In this document: one piece after another, positions 17,887 to 26,928 of the stretch
Layout of the letters: each line of letters opens with the position of its first letter
How positions within the stretch are numbered: position 1 is the stretch's first letter
NCBI GenBank assembly: GCA_016720745.1
Contig: JADKKA010000018.1
Span: forward strand, 744,001-808,000
DNA: 64,000 nucleotides
DNA from: Chitinophagaceae bacterium
GTDB lineage: Bacteria > Bacteroidota > Bacteroidia > Chitinophagales > Chitinophagaceae
Reading direction: 5' to 3'
Made by a program: the position numbers and the translations under genes
The notes under the pieces: model-generated
Seen by the model: only the letters and a program-made list of their open reading frames with translations
The model's database searches: none
Told to the model about the DNA's origin: nothing

Positions 17887-18810
17887 TTATCTTCTTCTGG
17901 CCCCGATCATAAAGCCGATTTTGGCCTGGATGGTAAAATAAGCGTCCTTGTCCTTGGGATCACCCCGCTGTTCACCAGACAGGGGTTGTACATCAGCTGC
18001 GTTGATTTCATTTCTCCTGAAATGCAATTGCTGGGCCAGGGCCGCCTGGGTAGGGGGCAGGTAATTATAAAAAAGTGCAGGATTGATATACCCGGTACTC
18101 ACATCATCCAGGTAATCTGTAAACAGCTTACGGTGTACCAGCTCAATCCGGGCATTCAGGAAATCATTGATCTCATACCGAAGTCCCAGCCCTCCCAGCA
18201 GGTTCAGCTGTTTGAGTGCATAGGGCTTGCGATTGGGGTATTCTGCAAAACCCTGACCTTCCGTTCTGAGAGGTGCCAGGGAATACCATTGTCCGTTGAG
18301 ACCGGCTTCCGGATCAAATGAAAAATAGCCGGCACCAATGATGCCATAGGGAGATAATCTCGGGGCTTCATTTTCATCATAAGACCGGAAAAAAAGAGGA
18401 TGCACTTCAATCGCCAGCTGCAATTCTGCAATCTTACTTCGGAAACTCAGGTTTCGTTCATACCGGCCGGCGGTAGAGGATGCTACATTTTTGAGGATAC
18501 TGTCATACCCGGTTACCTGTCCGATGGTGCCTTCGATTCTTGCAGCCAATGCATATTTATAGGTGGCGGCGAAATAAACACCATAGGAGGGACGTGCAGT
18601 TTGCCACCGCAGGTCCTTGATAAAATTTTTCCCGACTCCTTTTTTCCCTCCCAGGTCGGTCAGGGCATTCATGATCCCGCCGCTGACCCCCAGTTCAAAA
18701 TTTACATCACCTTCAAAGTACCTGCTGTTATGGTAGTAATACTGACCTGCGGCCGGTTGATAAAAAGCTAAGTAGCAGAGAAATATTGCTGCCAGGTATC
18801 TATGCATCAC
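17887..18810 (-). CDS. DUF6089-like outer-membrane beta-barrel protein
   Basis: Exported 307-residue protein with signal peptide (ends QPAAGQ), then YYYHNSRYFEGDVNFELGVS and MNALTDLGGKKGVGK, which I recognise as the N-terminal pattern of DUF6089-type Bacteroidota membrane proteins. Alternating hydrophobic strands (SPYGIIGAGYFSF, LGGLGLRYEIND) indicate a small barrel, and the charged ending MIGARRR is odd for a barrel. Function is unknown; a structural or scaffold role at the outer membrane is only inference. Confidence 0.7.
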   Translation of the reverse strand: MMHRYLAAIFLCYLAFYQPAAGQYYYHNSRYFEGDVNFELGVSGGIMNALTDLGGKKGVGKNFIKDLRWQTARPSYGVYFAATYKYALAARIEGTIGQVTGYDSILKNVASSTAGRYERNLSFRSKIAELQLAIEVHPLFFRSYDENEAPRLSPYGIIGAGYFSFDPEAGLNGQWYSLAPLRTEGQGFAEYPNRKPYALKQLNLLGGLGLRYEINDFLNARIELVHRKLFTDYLDDVSTGYINPALFYNYLPPTQAALAQQLHFRRNEINAADVQPLSGEQRGDPKDKDAYFTIQAKIGFMIGARRR

Positions 18811-18913
18811 TGTAATGATTTTTGTCTGTAAACAGATCGGCTTTACAAGGGGGTTGGATCAGCAGAGAAAGCGTAAAAGTATTGATTTGTAAAAGGCGGC
18901 AAGGTTTAAAACA

Positions 18914-18945
18914 CCACAAATCATTGGTGAAAACACCAATTGTGG
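18914..18945. repeat. Bulged hairpin in the spacer upstream of the DUF6089-like gene
   Basis: CCACAA (18914-18919) and TTGGTG (18924-18929) pair with CACCAA (18934-18939) and TTGTGG (18940-18945), leaving a four-base bulge and an AAAA loop. It lies 104 bases upstream of the start at 18810 and could be an operator or a 3' structure for the gene ending at 19080. Confidence 0.5.
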
Positions 18946-19079
18946 AAAAAAGGGGGGATAAAGGGACTGCTTCAGGAACGGCTCAGCTGTTCATATTTCG
19001 ACTCTTTGATTCCTCAGCGTAAACTTAGCTCAATATGACAATAGCCCCGGGATTTCGTATGCGGTAAAAAGTTAATCGA

Positions 19080-20684
19080 TTATTTTATTTTCATCACGTT
19101 CAGCACTTTTTGCAGGGATTGATTCTGTAAACGAATGAAATAAGCGCCTGATGGCAGGTTGTCATCATAAATATCAATATTATAAGTGCCAGCCGTGTAT
19201 TCCTGATCTGTCAGCACTTTTACTACCTGTCCCAGGGTATTGATCTGCTGGATCAGGGTATGTCCGCCATTGGTGGAGAATCGGATCGTGGCATTGAGTC
19301 CGTAAGGGACCGGCCACATTTTCAGCAGGAGTTGATCTGAATTGTTATTAGTCACATCCGGATCATCCGGTAAACCACAGGGGCCACCCTTGATTAGCGG
19401 GAGGGACTGATAATTCTGCAATAATAACTGATTCAGCAAAGGCTGTTTAACACAGAACCATCTTTCCAGTACAGAAGCATACACACTCCTGAAATCATAC
19501 TGGAAGGGAACATTGTTGACAACGTTAATATCGGCAGGGATATCCGGACTGGTTCCCAGTATTCCTTTTTTCACATGTTTTCCAAATAAAACCAATGGTG
19601 CCGCTGCGCCATGATCGGTACCCAGACTGGCATTGGATTTTATTCTTCGACCAAATTCGGAGAAAGTCATACCCAATACCCGGTCATCCGTGCCCATCAG
19701 TTGCATATCTTTTTGGAAAGCCTGGATGGCAGTCGACAAATCCTTCATCAGTTTAGCATGATTGCCCGTTGAAGTATCACTGGCATTCACCTGTTTTTTA
19801 TGGGTATCAAAACCACCAACGGTTACGGTATAGATTCTTGTCTTTAATCCGCCCTTGATCAGTCTGGCCACAATTTGTAATTGATGCGCCAGTCCGTTCT
19901 GCGGATAAGTAGCCATATTATTAGCCCTGCGATAAGCCGCCCGGATGATATCAGAATAGATCTTTGTTTTTTCAGACACCACCCGCAGGAAACGCAATTC
20001 CTTATTGGCATAGGTGGCATTGAGCGGATAATCAGAAAAAGGGTTCGTGAAATTGTACACGTTTTCCGGATCGGTGATTGAGAGTCCCATTGAAAATAAA
20101 GTTCCCTGCACCACCACCGTTGGAATTTCGCTGATTTGTATGGCCAGCGGATCCGGCATTTCTCCATTGGGATAAGCATCCGGATAACCGGGGTATTCTG
20201 TTTCCAGGTAACGACCCAGCCAGCCTCTTTTCTCCCGGGTAAATCGATCCCGGTTACTGTCGCCGGTCATCCAGATATCGGTAGACTGAAAATGCGAGAA
20301 GTTCTGATTGGGATAACCCACCGACTGCACAATATTCACCTGTCCTTCGTTGAACATCTGCTGCATTTCCGTCATGGCCGGATGTAATCCGGATTTATCG
20401 GTTCCATCCAAACGCAGTACACGGCTTTGCTGTATGGCTACATTGGGACGGGCATTGTAATAGTTGGCATACATATCCAGCGGAATCACCATGTTCAATC
20501 CATCATTGCCGCCACCCAGTTGTACCAGCACCAGGATATGGTCATTACTGGCTGTTTGGCCTAATAGTCCGCTTAGTAAACTGTCAGGCCCTGCCCCATG
20601 TGCGGTAAAAGAAAAGCCATTGATAAAGGAGGGCAGTGTTACTGCTGCCGGTACGGTATTGCGTAAAAATTTTCTGCGATTCAT
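19080..20684 (-). CDS. DUF1501 exported protein with a type IX secretion sorting tail
   Basis: 534-residue protein with a Tat-like N-terminus (MNRRKFLRNT, twin Arg) and the DUF1501 pattern VLVQLGGGNDGLNMVIP, then FSEFGRRIKSNASLGTDHGAA, a sulfatase/alkaline-phosphatase-like metal site (FGRR, TDHG). The last 75 residues form a type-A C-terminal sorting domain (IRFSTNGGHT, LPSGAYFIRLQN, ending VMKIK) that sends proteins to the surface through the type IX system. It follows the DUF1800 gene by 19 bases; the pair is a recurrent partnership in Bacteroidota and Planctomycetes with unknown substrate. Confidence 0.85.
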   Translation of the reverse strand: MNRRKFLRNTVPAAVTLPSFINGFSFTAHGAGPDSLLSGLLGQTASNDHILVLVQLGGGNDGLNMVIPLDMYANYYNARPNVAIQQSRVLRLDGTDKSGLHPAMTEMQQMFNEGQVNIVQSVGYPNQNFSHFQSTDIWMTGDSNRDRFTREKRGWLGRYLETEYPGYPDAYPNGEMPDPLAIQISEIPTVVVQGTLFSMGLSITDPENVYNFTNPFSDYPLNATYANKELRFLRVVSEKTKIYSDIIRAAYRRANNMATYPQNGLAHQLQIVARLIKGGLKTRIYTVTVGGFDTHKKQVNASDTSTGNHAKLMKDLSTAIQAFQKDMQLMGTDDRVLGMTFSEFGRRIKSNASLGTDHGAAAPLVLFGKHVKKGILGTSPDIPADINVVNNVPFQYDFRSVYASVLERWFCVKQPLLNQLLLQNYQSLPLIKGGPCGLPDDPDVTNNNSDQLLLKMWPVPYGLNATIRFSTNGGHTLIQQINTLGQVVKVLTDQEYTAGTYNIDIYDDNLPSGAYFIRLQNQSLQKVLNVMKIK

Positions 20685-20703
20685 GTTTTTCTGTTTTCAG
20701 TTG

Positions 20704-22320
20704 TCAGCACAAATGATATTCCGGAAGGTTCATGATGAATTTGAACAGCTCTTTCAATGCAGCATTGATCACGGCACTGTTACCACCGTTCCAGGCATTG
20801 GTCCAGACCGTATCATCATTGGTATTATTCAGCAGGAACCTGTTCTTGGTATAATTTCTTGACTGCAGCGATAAAGGATAACGCAGCAGCAGGGTAGTGA
20901 TATCCAGGATCAGTTGGTTAGGATCAGCAGGATTGCTGCTGTAGTTGGCAAAAGCACGAGTATCTATCAGGTTATCATCTACCAGCCGATCGGTAAAATT
21001 GGCCCGTCTTGGAAGTGAATTACTGTTCACCCATAATTCATAGTACATGGGTTCCTGGTAATAAGATGGCCAACCGGATACATCCGGGGGCTGGAATAAT
21101 ACCTGCTGCATATTGGCGGCATTATCATATACGGAATCAAAAAAAGCATACCCATTCTGCCAGTCAGTTGAGGCGGGAATGGCAGCGCCAAATTCACGCA
21201 GGGTACCAACGATGATATCAAAAGGATTCTTGATAAAACAGGCCTGGTGCTGCAGATCAAAGAAATGCTCGCTTTTAAAGAGCGCTGATAAGACCGGTTT
21301 TACTTCATAATTATTGCTGATCATGATATCTGCCAGGGGAATGATCACTTCGTTTTCTGTGGCTTCATCAATCTGGTAATAAACGAACCATTTATAAAGT
21401 TTGCGGCAGATGAAACGGGCCGCTTCCGTGGTATTGAAAATCATATCCATCAGCTGGTCTACTTCGGTGGCGCCATTATTGCCAATGGTTGTTCCGTTAT
21501 AGAAGGCAGAAAATGTTTTGCTGCCGGTATCATGTGCATTGTTATCGAGATAGGAAGTCAGGGTCACACTGTCTATTCGCCAGCCGGTGAGTACCCGGGC
21601 GGCGGCAATTACATCATTTTCGGTATAGCCTGAACCGGGACCACGTCCTACGGTAAATAATTCCTGTAATTCCCTGGCATAGTTTTCATCGGGGGCCAGT
21701 TTTGAATTGAGGTAGCCGTTGAGATGGAATAACATAGCAGGATCAATGGTTACATCTCTTGCCAGTTGTTTTACACTGCCCAGCGGATTATCCCTGAAAA
21801 TTTTATGATGACGCCAGAGCATGGTGGCATTTCCTACTTCTTCCATCTGTACGGAAAAGTGATGGTGCCAGAACATCACCATTTTTTCCATGATGCTCCT
21901 GTTCTGGTTCAGGATCAAACCGGTCCACCATTTCAGCAGGCTGCCGGTTCTCAATTGGTTGATACTGCCCCTTACTTCGGGGTCACTCATGGTATTGAGA
22001 TCATTGATCCAGGTTTGCCCCTGTACCACTCCCAGGTCATCATGCATCACGCCAAATTCATCTTCAATCAAACCGTAATCACGAAGAGGGGTACCTGTTA
22101 CCGGAATATTATTCAGCAGTTCATCTACGGCAGCGCCGGGTGACATCGGGATAAAATGATCGATATCCTGTTTGGTAGCGCCAAACATGGTTCGCTTCAG
22201 CAGGTGGGCGACTTCATTCGTGGTCCAGTTGCCAGCGTAGGGACTTAGTCCTGCTGCTACTGTCCGGTGAAAGGCCGGGGTTCTCTTCTTTGTTTTGGTA
22301 AAGAATTCTCTTCTGTCCAT
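20704..22320 (-). CDS. DUF1800 exported protein
   Basis: 538-residue member of the DUF1800 family, recognised by HLLKRTMFGATKQDI near the N-terminus, MVMFWHHHFS, PDENYARELQELFTVG, and WPSYYQEPMY near the end. It is the usual upstream partner of DUF1501 and is probably exported and acting with it, though a clean signal peptide is not obvious at MDRREFFTKTKKR. No catalytic role is established for the family. It is 19 bases from the following DUF1501 gene and 110 bases after the propeller gene on the same strand. Confidence 0.85.
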   Translation of the reverse strand: MDRREFFTKTKKRTPAFHRTVAAGLSPYAGNWTTNEVAHLLKRTMFGATKQDIDHFIPMSPGAAVDELLNNIPVTGTPLRDYGLIEDEFGVMHDDLGVVQGQTWINDLNTMSDPEVRGSINQLRTGSLLKWWTGLILNQNRSIMEKMVMFWHHHFSVQMEEVGNATMLWRHHKIFRDNPLGSVKQLARDVTIDPAMLFHLNGYLNSKLAPDENYARELQELFTVGRGPGSGYTENDVIAAARVLTGWRIDSVTLTSYLDNNAHDTGSKTFSAFYNGTTIGNNGATEVDQLMDMIFNTTEAARFICRKLYKWFVYYQIDEATENEVIIPLADIMISNNYEVKPVLSALFKSEHFFDLQHQACFIKNPFDIIVGTLREFGAAIPASTDWQNGYAFFDSVYDNAANMQQVLFQPPDVSGWPSYYQEPMYYELWVNSNSLPRRANFTDRLVDDNLIDTRAFANYSSNPADPNQLILDITTLLLRYPLSLQSRNYTKNRFLLNNTNDDTVWTNAWNGGNSAVINAALKELFKFIMNLPEYHLC

Positions 22321-22430
22321 TGGGAGAATTTTAAAAAATATTGATTCCGATATTTACTGATGGGATGAATAGTTCTGCTGTTGTTATAAACACAACAGTT
22401 GAACGGGTCATCCTTTTATTTTAAATCCAT

Positions 22431-24365
22431 CTATCTCAACAGGGCCAGGGTTCCTTTTTTCATGATCCATTTTCCCTGCATGTCTTTGTACTGCACCAGG
22501 TATACATACATACCATGGGGTTGTACCACGCCATTCACCCGGCCATCCCATTTGGTATAGGTGGAAGAGCTTTTAAAGAAGAGCGTGCCATTGCGGTCAA
22601 AAACCTGGAGGGAATACTCATTGGGAACCTTTCCCAAGGGGCCGAACCAGTCATTCAGTCCGTCGCCATTGGGAGTGAAGGCAGTAGGAATATTGATCAC
22701 AGCATCTTTCAGTACCACCAGGGTGAACTGATCGCTGCGGCTGCATCCTGCTGCCAGTGAATTGGTGGCGGTGTAAACAGTAGTGCGGGTGGGGTTAGCG
22801 ATGGGATGGGGGCAATTCGAACAACTAAGGGTGGGGTCATCGTTCCAGCTGATTTGTCCGTTGGTAATCGAAGGCAGCCGGAGAGTTTGTCCGATAAATA
22901 TGGTATCAATTTTTTTAATTCCGTCGAAGGGGCCGCTGAGCAATACGGCTTTATAGGAAACATAGGCCGAATCATTGCCGCAGATATCACGCAGGGTATC
23001 AGCGGGTGGAACAAAACCATTCAGACTGCAAACAGCTGAATCGAGCAGGAGGGTATCCAGTTGCTTTAACTTGATGATACCGAAATCCACTTCCCCGTTA
23101 TTCCCATTGAAATCACCGTCGCCTGAATCGGTATCACCACAGAGAAAATATTCTTTTACAGCCGGCTGGTAGGCCATGGCGCGGAGATGATCATTACCAC
23201 TGCCGCCAATATTCTGCTTCCATACAATATTGCCATTACTACTGAGTTTCACAATCCAGTAATCGCCTTCGCCGAGGTTATTGGCTACATCTCCATTGGT
23301 TGAATAAGCGATTCCGCCAATCAGGTAGCCACCATCGGGTTCGGTGATCACGGCATTGGCATAATCGGCATCGGTACCACCCAGCACTTTTTGCCAGTTT
23401 TTATTACCACTGGCGGCATTGATATTGATGACCCAATAATCCTGACTGCCTTTGGCACCGCTAACATCACCGTCGTTGGAAGTGGTATAACCGGCCAGGG
23501 TCAGGGAGCCATCATTTCCTTTGCAGATGGAATAGGCCACATCATTTTGAGATCCGCCATATACTTTGCTGTATACTTTATTGCCATTGGCATCGAGGGC
23601 CAGCAGCCATACGTCGTAATTTTTTTGCTGGGGAGGAATATCACCATCGGTGGAGTTGGCAAATCCGGCCAGGTAAGTGCGGCCATTGATGATTTCCATA
23701 TCATAGAACTCTTCGTTCTTGCTACCGCCATAGCAACGGCTCCAGAGCAGGTTACCGGATGCATCCAGTTTCATCAGTACGCCGTCGGTATAACCGGCCG
23801 TGCCGTGGTTGCCACTGATATTACCATCATTGGAGGAAGAAGAAGCCAGTACATAAAAGCTGCCATCATCCAGCAGGTGAATATGGTTGCCAATATCGAG
23901 TCCGTTGCCGCCATATCTTTTTTGCCAGAGCAGGGTACCGTTGCCATTCAGTTTAAGGATCCAGATATCCTTGGTGCCACCATAACCGCTGATGACTCCG
24001 CCGTCGGTGGAATTAGTTTCGCCTACGACGAGGTAACCGCCATCGGCAGTTTGTACAATATCTCTGCCGCTTTCATAATTGGAACCGCCGAAAGATTTTT
24101 CCCATTCGATATCACCGCAGCGATTGAGTTTCACTACCCAGCAATCCCAGTATTCGCGGTTGGGCTGGGGACTGATATCGCCGTTTTTGGAATCGGTATA
24201 GCCGGTGATAATGGTACCACCATCAGCTGTTACTTTAATAGAGAAGGGAATATCTACATTACCGCCACCATACTGATTAGCCCATTGCTGCGGGGGCAGC
24301 TGGGCATGGCCCGGCCTGGAAGAAAGGAAAACACATAAGAATGTGAGCAGGTAAAGGTTTTTCAA
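22431..24365 (-). CDS. Seven-repeat surface protein with gliding-motility-associated C-terminus
   Basis: Secreted 644-residue protein. A signal peptide (ends GHAQ) is followed by about seven repeats of roughly 53 residues, each with W..YGG, DGGYLVVG and T.STDGD-like phrases, which suggests a seven-bladed propeller. The Asp/Gly turns (NGDIS, DGDVS, DGDFN) could bind calcium. After about residue 440 comes a linker, then ISWNDDPTLSCSNC and IPTAFTPNGDGLNDWFGP, the start of the type-B (CHU_C) sorting domain for type IX secretion. Ligand unknown. Same strand and probably same cluster as the DUF1800/DUF1501 pair. Confidence 0.8.
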   Translation of the reverse strand: MKNLYLLTFLCVFLSSRPGHAQLPPQQWANQYGGGNVDIPFSIKVTADGGTIITGYTDSKNGDISPQPNREYWDCWVVKLNRCGDIEWEKSFGGSNYESGRDIVQTADGGYLVVGETNSTDGGVISGYGGTKDIWILKLNGNGTLLWQKRYGGNGLDIGNHIHLLDDGSFYVLASSSSNDGNISGNHGTAGYTDGVLMKLDASGNLLWSRCYGGSKNEEFYDMEIINGRTYLAGFANSTDGDIPPQQKNYDVWLLALDANGNKVYSKVYGGSQNDVAYSICKGNDGSLTLAGYTTSNDGDVSGAKGSQDYWVININAASGNKNWQKVLGGTDADYANAVITEPDGGYLIGGIAYSTNGDVANNLGEGDYWIVKLSSNGNIVWKQNIGGSGNDHLRAMAYQPAVKEYFLCGDTDSGDGDFNGNNGEVDFGIIKLKQLDTLLLDSAVCSLNGFVPPADTLRDICGNDSAYVSYKAVLLSGPFDGIKKIDTIFIGQTLRLPSITNGQISWNDDPTLSCSNCPHPIANPTRTTVYTATNSLAAGCSRSDQFTLVVLKDAVINIPTAFTPNGDGLNDWFGPLGKVPNEYSLQVFDRNGTLFFKSSSTYTKWDGRVNGVVQPHGMYVYLVQYKDMQGKWIMKKGTLALLR

Positions 24366-24641
24366 CAGTTGGCTGATTTGATGGTCCTGCCAGTTGTTAC
24401 AAGGATTGTGCTAAAATTGGTTTTATGTGGATAAGTTATTACGATCCGGCCATGTTTTTTTCCGTGGAGGTTTTACGGGAGGGGGAGGGTGAGGATTATC
24501 CGCTGATAAAAAGTAATCTTTTTCATGAATGCATTCATTCTTTAAATACTTCCCGTCGAACTATTGCCATTTACATTCATAAAAAAGGGGGGAAGAGCTA
24601 TAAGCAGATTACTTCCAATAAAAACTTAAATTACTTGCTCA

Positions 24642-25175
24642 ATGAGATGGCCCTTTTTTCTATTCTGTTATTTTTATATTTCATGCTCTGGGAGTAATTC
24701 TCAGAAAGGTAATTCTAATGAGCTTGAAAAAGTTTATTGTGCAACAGATTTTGATTCTGTGATATTGCTTTATGCAAATGAATTTCAGCCAAAAGAAATT
24801 GATTTGGAGAAATCAGTATCGGCAGAACTTGCTGAACTTTTAAATTCTGCTGATTCAAATTGCTTGAAGCAAAGTAAATCTTTTGAGATCGCCCTTTCAG
24901 CGATACTACTTAAACTTTACATTTATCATTTACGATGCTGCGGCATGGGTTATGATTTACATGGGATGAAACGCGGAAATGCTCAAGTGTTAATTAGTGA
25001 ATTTGAACGAATAGCAGGCTTTTCAAATCAACGGATTGAGTTCATTAACTCATACAACATTGTAGATTTTGTAAGCAAGAGAGGTTATTTAGCCAGCAAC
25101 AAAATACTAATCATGTATTTGAATGATGTAAGAATGGTTTCAGATAGTTTGAAATTGGTGTTTTCAAATCAATAA
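24642..25175 (+). CDS. Small lipoprotein of unknown function in a low-GC islet
   Basis: 177-residue protein with a hydrophobic start and a possible lipobox (YISCSGS, Cys15). No family recognised. The body is mostly helical and includes LRCCGMGYDLHGMKRGN with an adjacent Cys pair. Base use differs from its neighbours: in 24721-24840 I count 39 G/C of 120, about a third, while flanking genes look close to half. The spacer before it (24366-24641) has similarly low GC. Inference: recently acquired DNA. Confidence 0.55.
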   Translation: MRWPFFLFCYFYISCSGSNSQKGNSNELEKVYCATDFDSVILLYANEFQPKEIDLEKSVSAELAELLNSADSNCLKQSKSFEIALSAILLKLYIYHLRCCGMGYDLHGMKRGNAQVLISEFERIAGFSNQRIEFINSYNIVDFVSKRGYLASNKILIMYLNDVRMVSDSLKLVFSNQ

Positions 25176-25257
25176 TCTATCTCCTGCAAGGTCTCGCCAA
25201 GAATAGCACTTCATTTCTTAAAAAGTTGACAGGCTGACGCGTAGGCCCATTTTCTAA

Positions 25258-25905
25258 TCACTTCTGGAATTCCTTTTTATAATACCTGCAAATCCCCTGT
25301 ATCCCGCATTCCCCGCATTTAGGGTTACGGGCCAGACAAACATAACGCCCATGCAAAATCAACCAGTGGTGGGCTTTGTGGATCAGGTGCTCCGGAATAT
25401 TTTTAATGAGTACTTTTTCAACGGCCAGCGGAGTGCTGGCGGTTTCTGGTACCAGTCCGATTCTTTTACTCACCCGGAACACATGGGTGTCTACGGCCAT
25501 ATTGGGTTGCTGGTCCACCACAGATGTAATCACATTCGCTGTCTTTCTTCCCACACCGGGTAATTGCACCAGTTCTTCCACGGTCATTGGGATTTCTCCG
25601 TTGAAATCCTTCACCACTTTTTGCGCCATCCCAATCAGGTGTTTGGTTTTATTGTTGGGATAAGAGATGCTTTTGATGAGTGGAAATAATTCATCAAAGC
25701 TGGCTTTCTCCAGTTCCTGTACGGTCGGATATTTTTCAAATATAGCCGGGGTGGTCAGGTTCACCCTTTTATCCGTGCATTGGGCAGAAAGGATCACAGC
25801 TACCAGTAATTGATAAGGGTTATCAAAACTCAATTCGGTTTCGGCTACCGGCATGTTTTTTTCAAAGTAGTCGATCAGGGAGGAGTAGCGTTCTTTGCGG
25901 GTCAT
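25258..25905 (-). CDS. nth: Endonuclease III
   Basis: DNA glycosylase/AP lyase of base-excision repair removing oxidised pyrimidines. 215 residues, the usual size. The helix-hairpin-helix LPGVGRKTANVI carries the catalytic Lys, and VDTHVFRVSKR supplies the catalytic Asp. Four C-terminal cysteines (190, 197, 200, 206; spacing C-x6-C-x2-C-x5-C) bind the [4Fe-4S] cluster. Nothing unusual; the upstream spacer contains a heptamer array. Confidence 0.95.
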   Translation of the reverse strand: MTRKERYSSLIDYFEKNMPVAETELSFDNPYQLLVAVILSAQCTDKRVNLTTPAIFEKYPTVQELEKASFDELFPLIKSISYPNNKTKHLIGMAQKVVKDFNGEIPMTVEELVQLPGVGRKTANVITSVVDQQPNMAVDTHVFRVSKRIGLVPETASTPLAVEKVLIKNIPEHLIHKAHHWLILHGRYVCLARNPKCGECGIQGICRYYKKEFQK

Positions 25906-25930
25906 TTGCAGTCGTTAGTCTTTAGTCGTT

Positions 25931-26020
25931 AGTCAACAGTCAACAGTCACACAGTCAACAGTCAACAGTCAACAGTCAACAGTCAACAGTCAACAGTCAA
26001 CAGTCAACAGTCAACAGTTG
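25931..26020. repeat. Tandem heptamer array, unit AGTCAAC
   Basis: Two units at 25931-25944, an interruption (AGTCACAC), then nine exact units from 25953 to 26015 and a partial one. Related TTAGTCG words precede it. It shares the core CAGTC with the array at 26829-26907. Confidence 0.9.
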
Positions 26021-26064
26021 TTGGGCTGCAAGTTAGAATTAAATTTTGCTGAAGATGCTTATCT

Positions 26065-26087
26065 ACCCTTCGAGGGACTCGAAGGGT
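26065..26087. repeat. Short perfect hairpin ACCCTTCGAG / CTCGAAGGGT
   Basis: Ten-base perfect arms around a GGA loop, in the spacer between nth and the 79-residue gene. There is no T tail, so it is more like a short dispersed palindrome than a terminator. Confidence 0.7.
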
Positions 26088-26100
26088 GAACGAAAAGAAA

Positions 26101-26130
26101 AAGTCCGGTATCGCTTGGCGTACCGGACTT
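26101..26130 (-). terminator. Intrinsic terminator after the 79-residue gene
   Basis: Perfect ten-base stem AAGTCCGGTA / TACCGGACTT with a ten-base loop; on the minus strand it runs into a T-rich tail (TTTTTCTTTTC). Confidence 0.85.
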
Positions 26131-26154
26131 CAATCAGTTCAATGCGATTAGAAA

Positions 26155-26394
26155 TTACTGTACTGTTTCGATCGATTTTTCCCTGGCATAGTTGAGTACA
26201 TTCAGTACTACTTCCGTGCGCGGGGTGGTTGTGATCTTGTCAAGCCTTTGCATGGAGGCTTTCAGTACGGCCAGCTTCTCACGAAGTGTCCAGTCCTTTT
26301 CTAATGCGGCTTCAATGGCAGCGGTCTCATCATTGGAGGTTTCCTTATACAAGTATTGCAGAAGGTCCTCAGGAGTAAAATTGGTCATTAGCAA
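26155..26394 (-). CDS. Small acidic protein, perhaps anti-sigma-like
   Basis: 79 residues, no signal peptide or membrane helix. The N-terminus (TPEDLLQYLYKETSNDETAAIEA in two phrases, then LREKLAVLKASMQRL) resembles the short helical module found at the start of Bacteroidota anti-sigma-like proteins, without zinc ligands and without a membrane anchor. Two in-frame ATGs (26394 and 26388) are possible starts. It is followed by its own terminator and lies downstream of the DivIC/FtsB-like gene. Function unknown. Confidence 0.55.
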   Translation of the reverse strand: MLMTNFTPEDLLQYLYKETSNDETAAIEAALEKDWTLREKLAVLKASMQRLDKITTTPRTEVVLNVLNYAREKSIETVQ

Positions 26395-26495
26395 ACCGGT
26401 TAATTTGTCCAGAAATAGAGATGTCCTTGGTAGCCAGATATTAAAAACGTCCGTTATACTAACGGGGCCGGGTTGGGCTTATTGTGCCTGTATTG

Positions 26496-26810
26496 CTAAT
26501 TCTTTGTGGATTCGTAGTTTTCCGGTACAATGAAGAGCTCCTCATTATCCCGCTTCATGAAGTATTTTTCCCGGGCATATTTTTCCAAAACGGCCGGATT
26601 ATGCTTAAGTCCTTCTAATTCTTTGCGTTCCGCAGCAATCCTGGCCGTATAAAAGGCCTTGCTCCGGCGCAGGTTATTCAGCTCCCGGGTGCGGTCCATC
26701 TGGGTGAAAATATCATTCTTGTCCAGAAATAGCATCACCATGCAAAAAACCGCAACAGCTATAAAATACTTGTTGCGCAAAAATGCCGGTACATTATTCA
26801 GCAATTTCAT
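26496..26810 (-). CDS. DivIC/FtsB-like septum formation protein
   Basis: Bitopic division protein of 104 residues: short cytoplasmic N-terminus, one membrane helix (YFIAVAVFCMVMLFL, about 15-29), a coiled coil (about 38-70) and the family ending LEKYAREKYFMKRDNEELFIV. Expected to act in the FtsQ-FtsL-FtsB complex at the septum. Placement next to eno matches the ftsB-eno neighbourhood seen in other bacteria. Confidence 0.85.
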   Translation of the reverse strand: MKLLNNVPAFLRNKYFIAVAVFCMVMLFLDKNDIFTQMDRTRELNNLRRSKAFYTARIAAERKELEGLKHNPAVLEKYAREKYFMKRDNEELFIVPENYESTKN

Positions 26811-26828
26811 AGTTGATATTTAAGTATT

Positions 26829-26907
26829 CAGTCGACAGTCTACAGTCGGCAGTCTACAGTCTACAGTCGGCAGTCATCAGTCATCAGTCATCAGTCTATC
26901 AGTCTAT
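26829..26907. repeat. Degenerate heptamer array, unit CAGTCNN
   Basis: About eleven units of CAGTC plus two variable bases (GA, TA, GG, AT; the last two units are octamers CAGTCTAT), in the spacer between eno and the DivIC/FtsB-like gene. Confidence 0.9.
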
Positions 26908-26928
26908 CGGACTTCCCGTCTTCCTGAC

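Noticed and set aside
24425..24697. Open frame of 90 codons before the low-GC lipoprotein
   Set aside because: Overlaps the lipoprotein start in another frame, has no signal or family pattern, and the lipoprotein frame has a lipobox.
25931..26020. Heptamer array considered as a CRISPR
   Set aside because: Seven-base units without spacers; no cas genes in the window.
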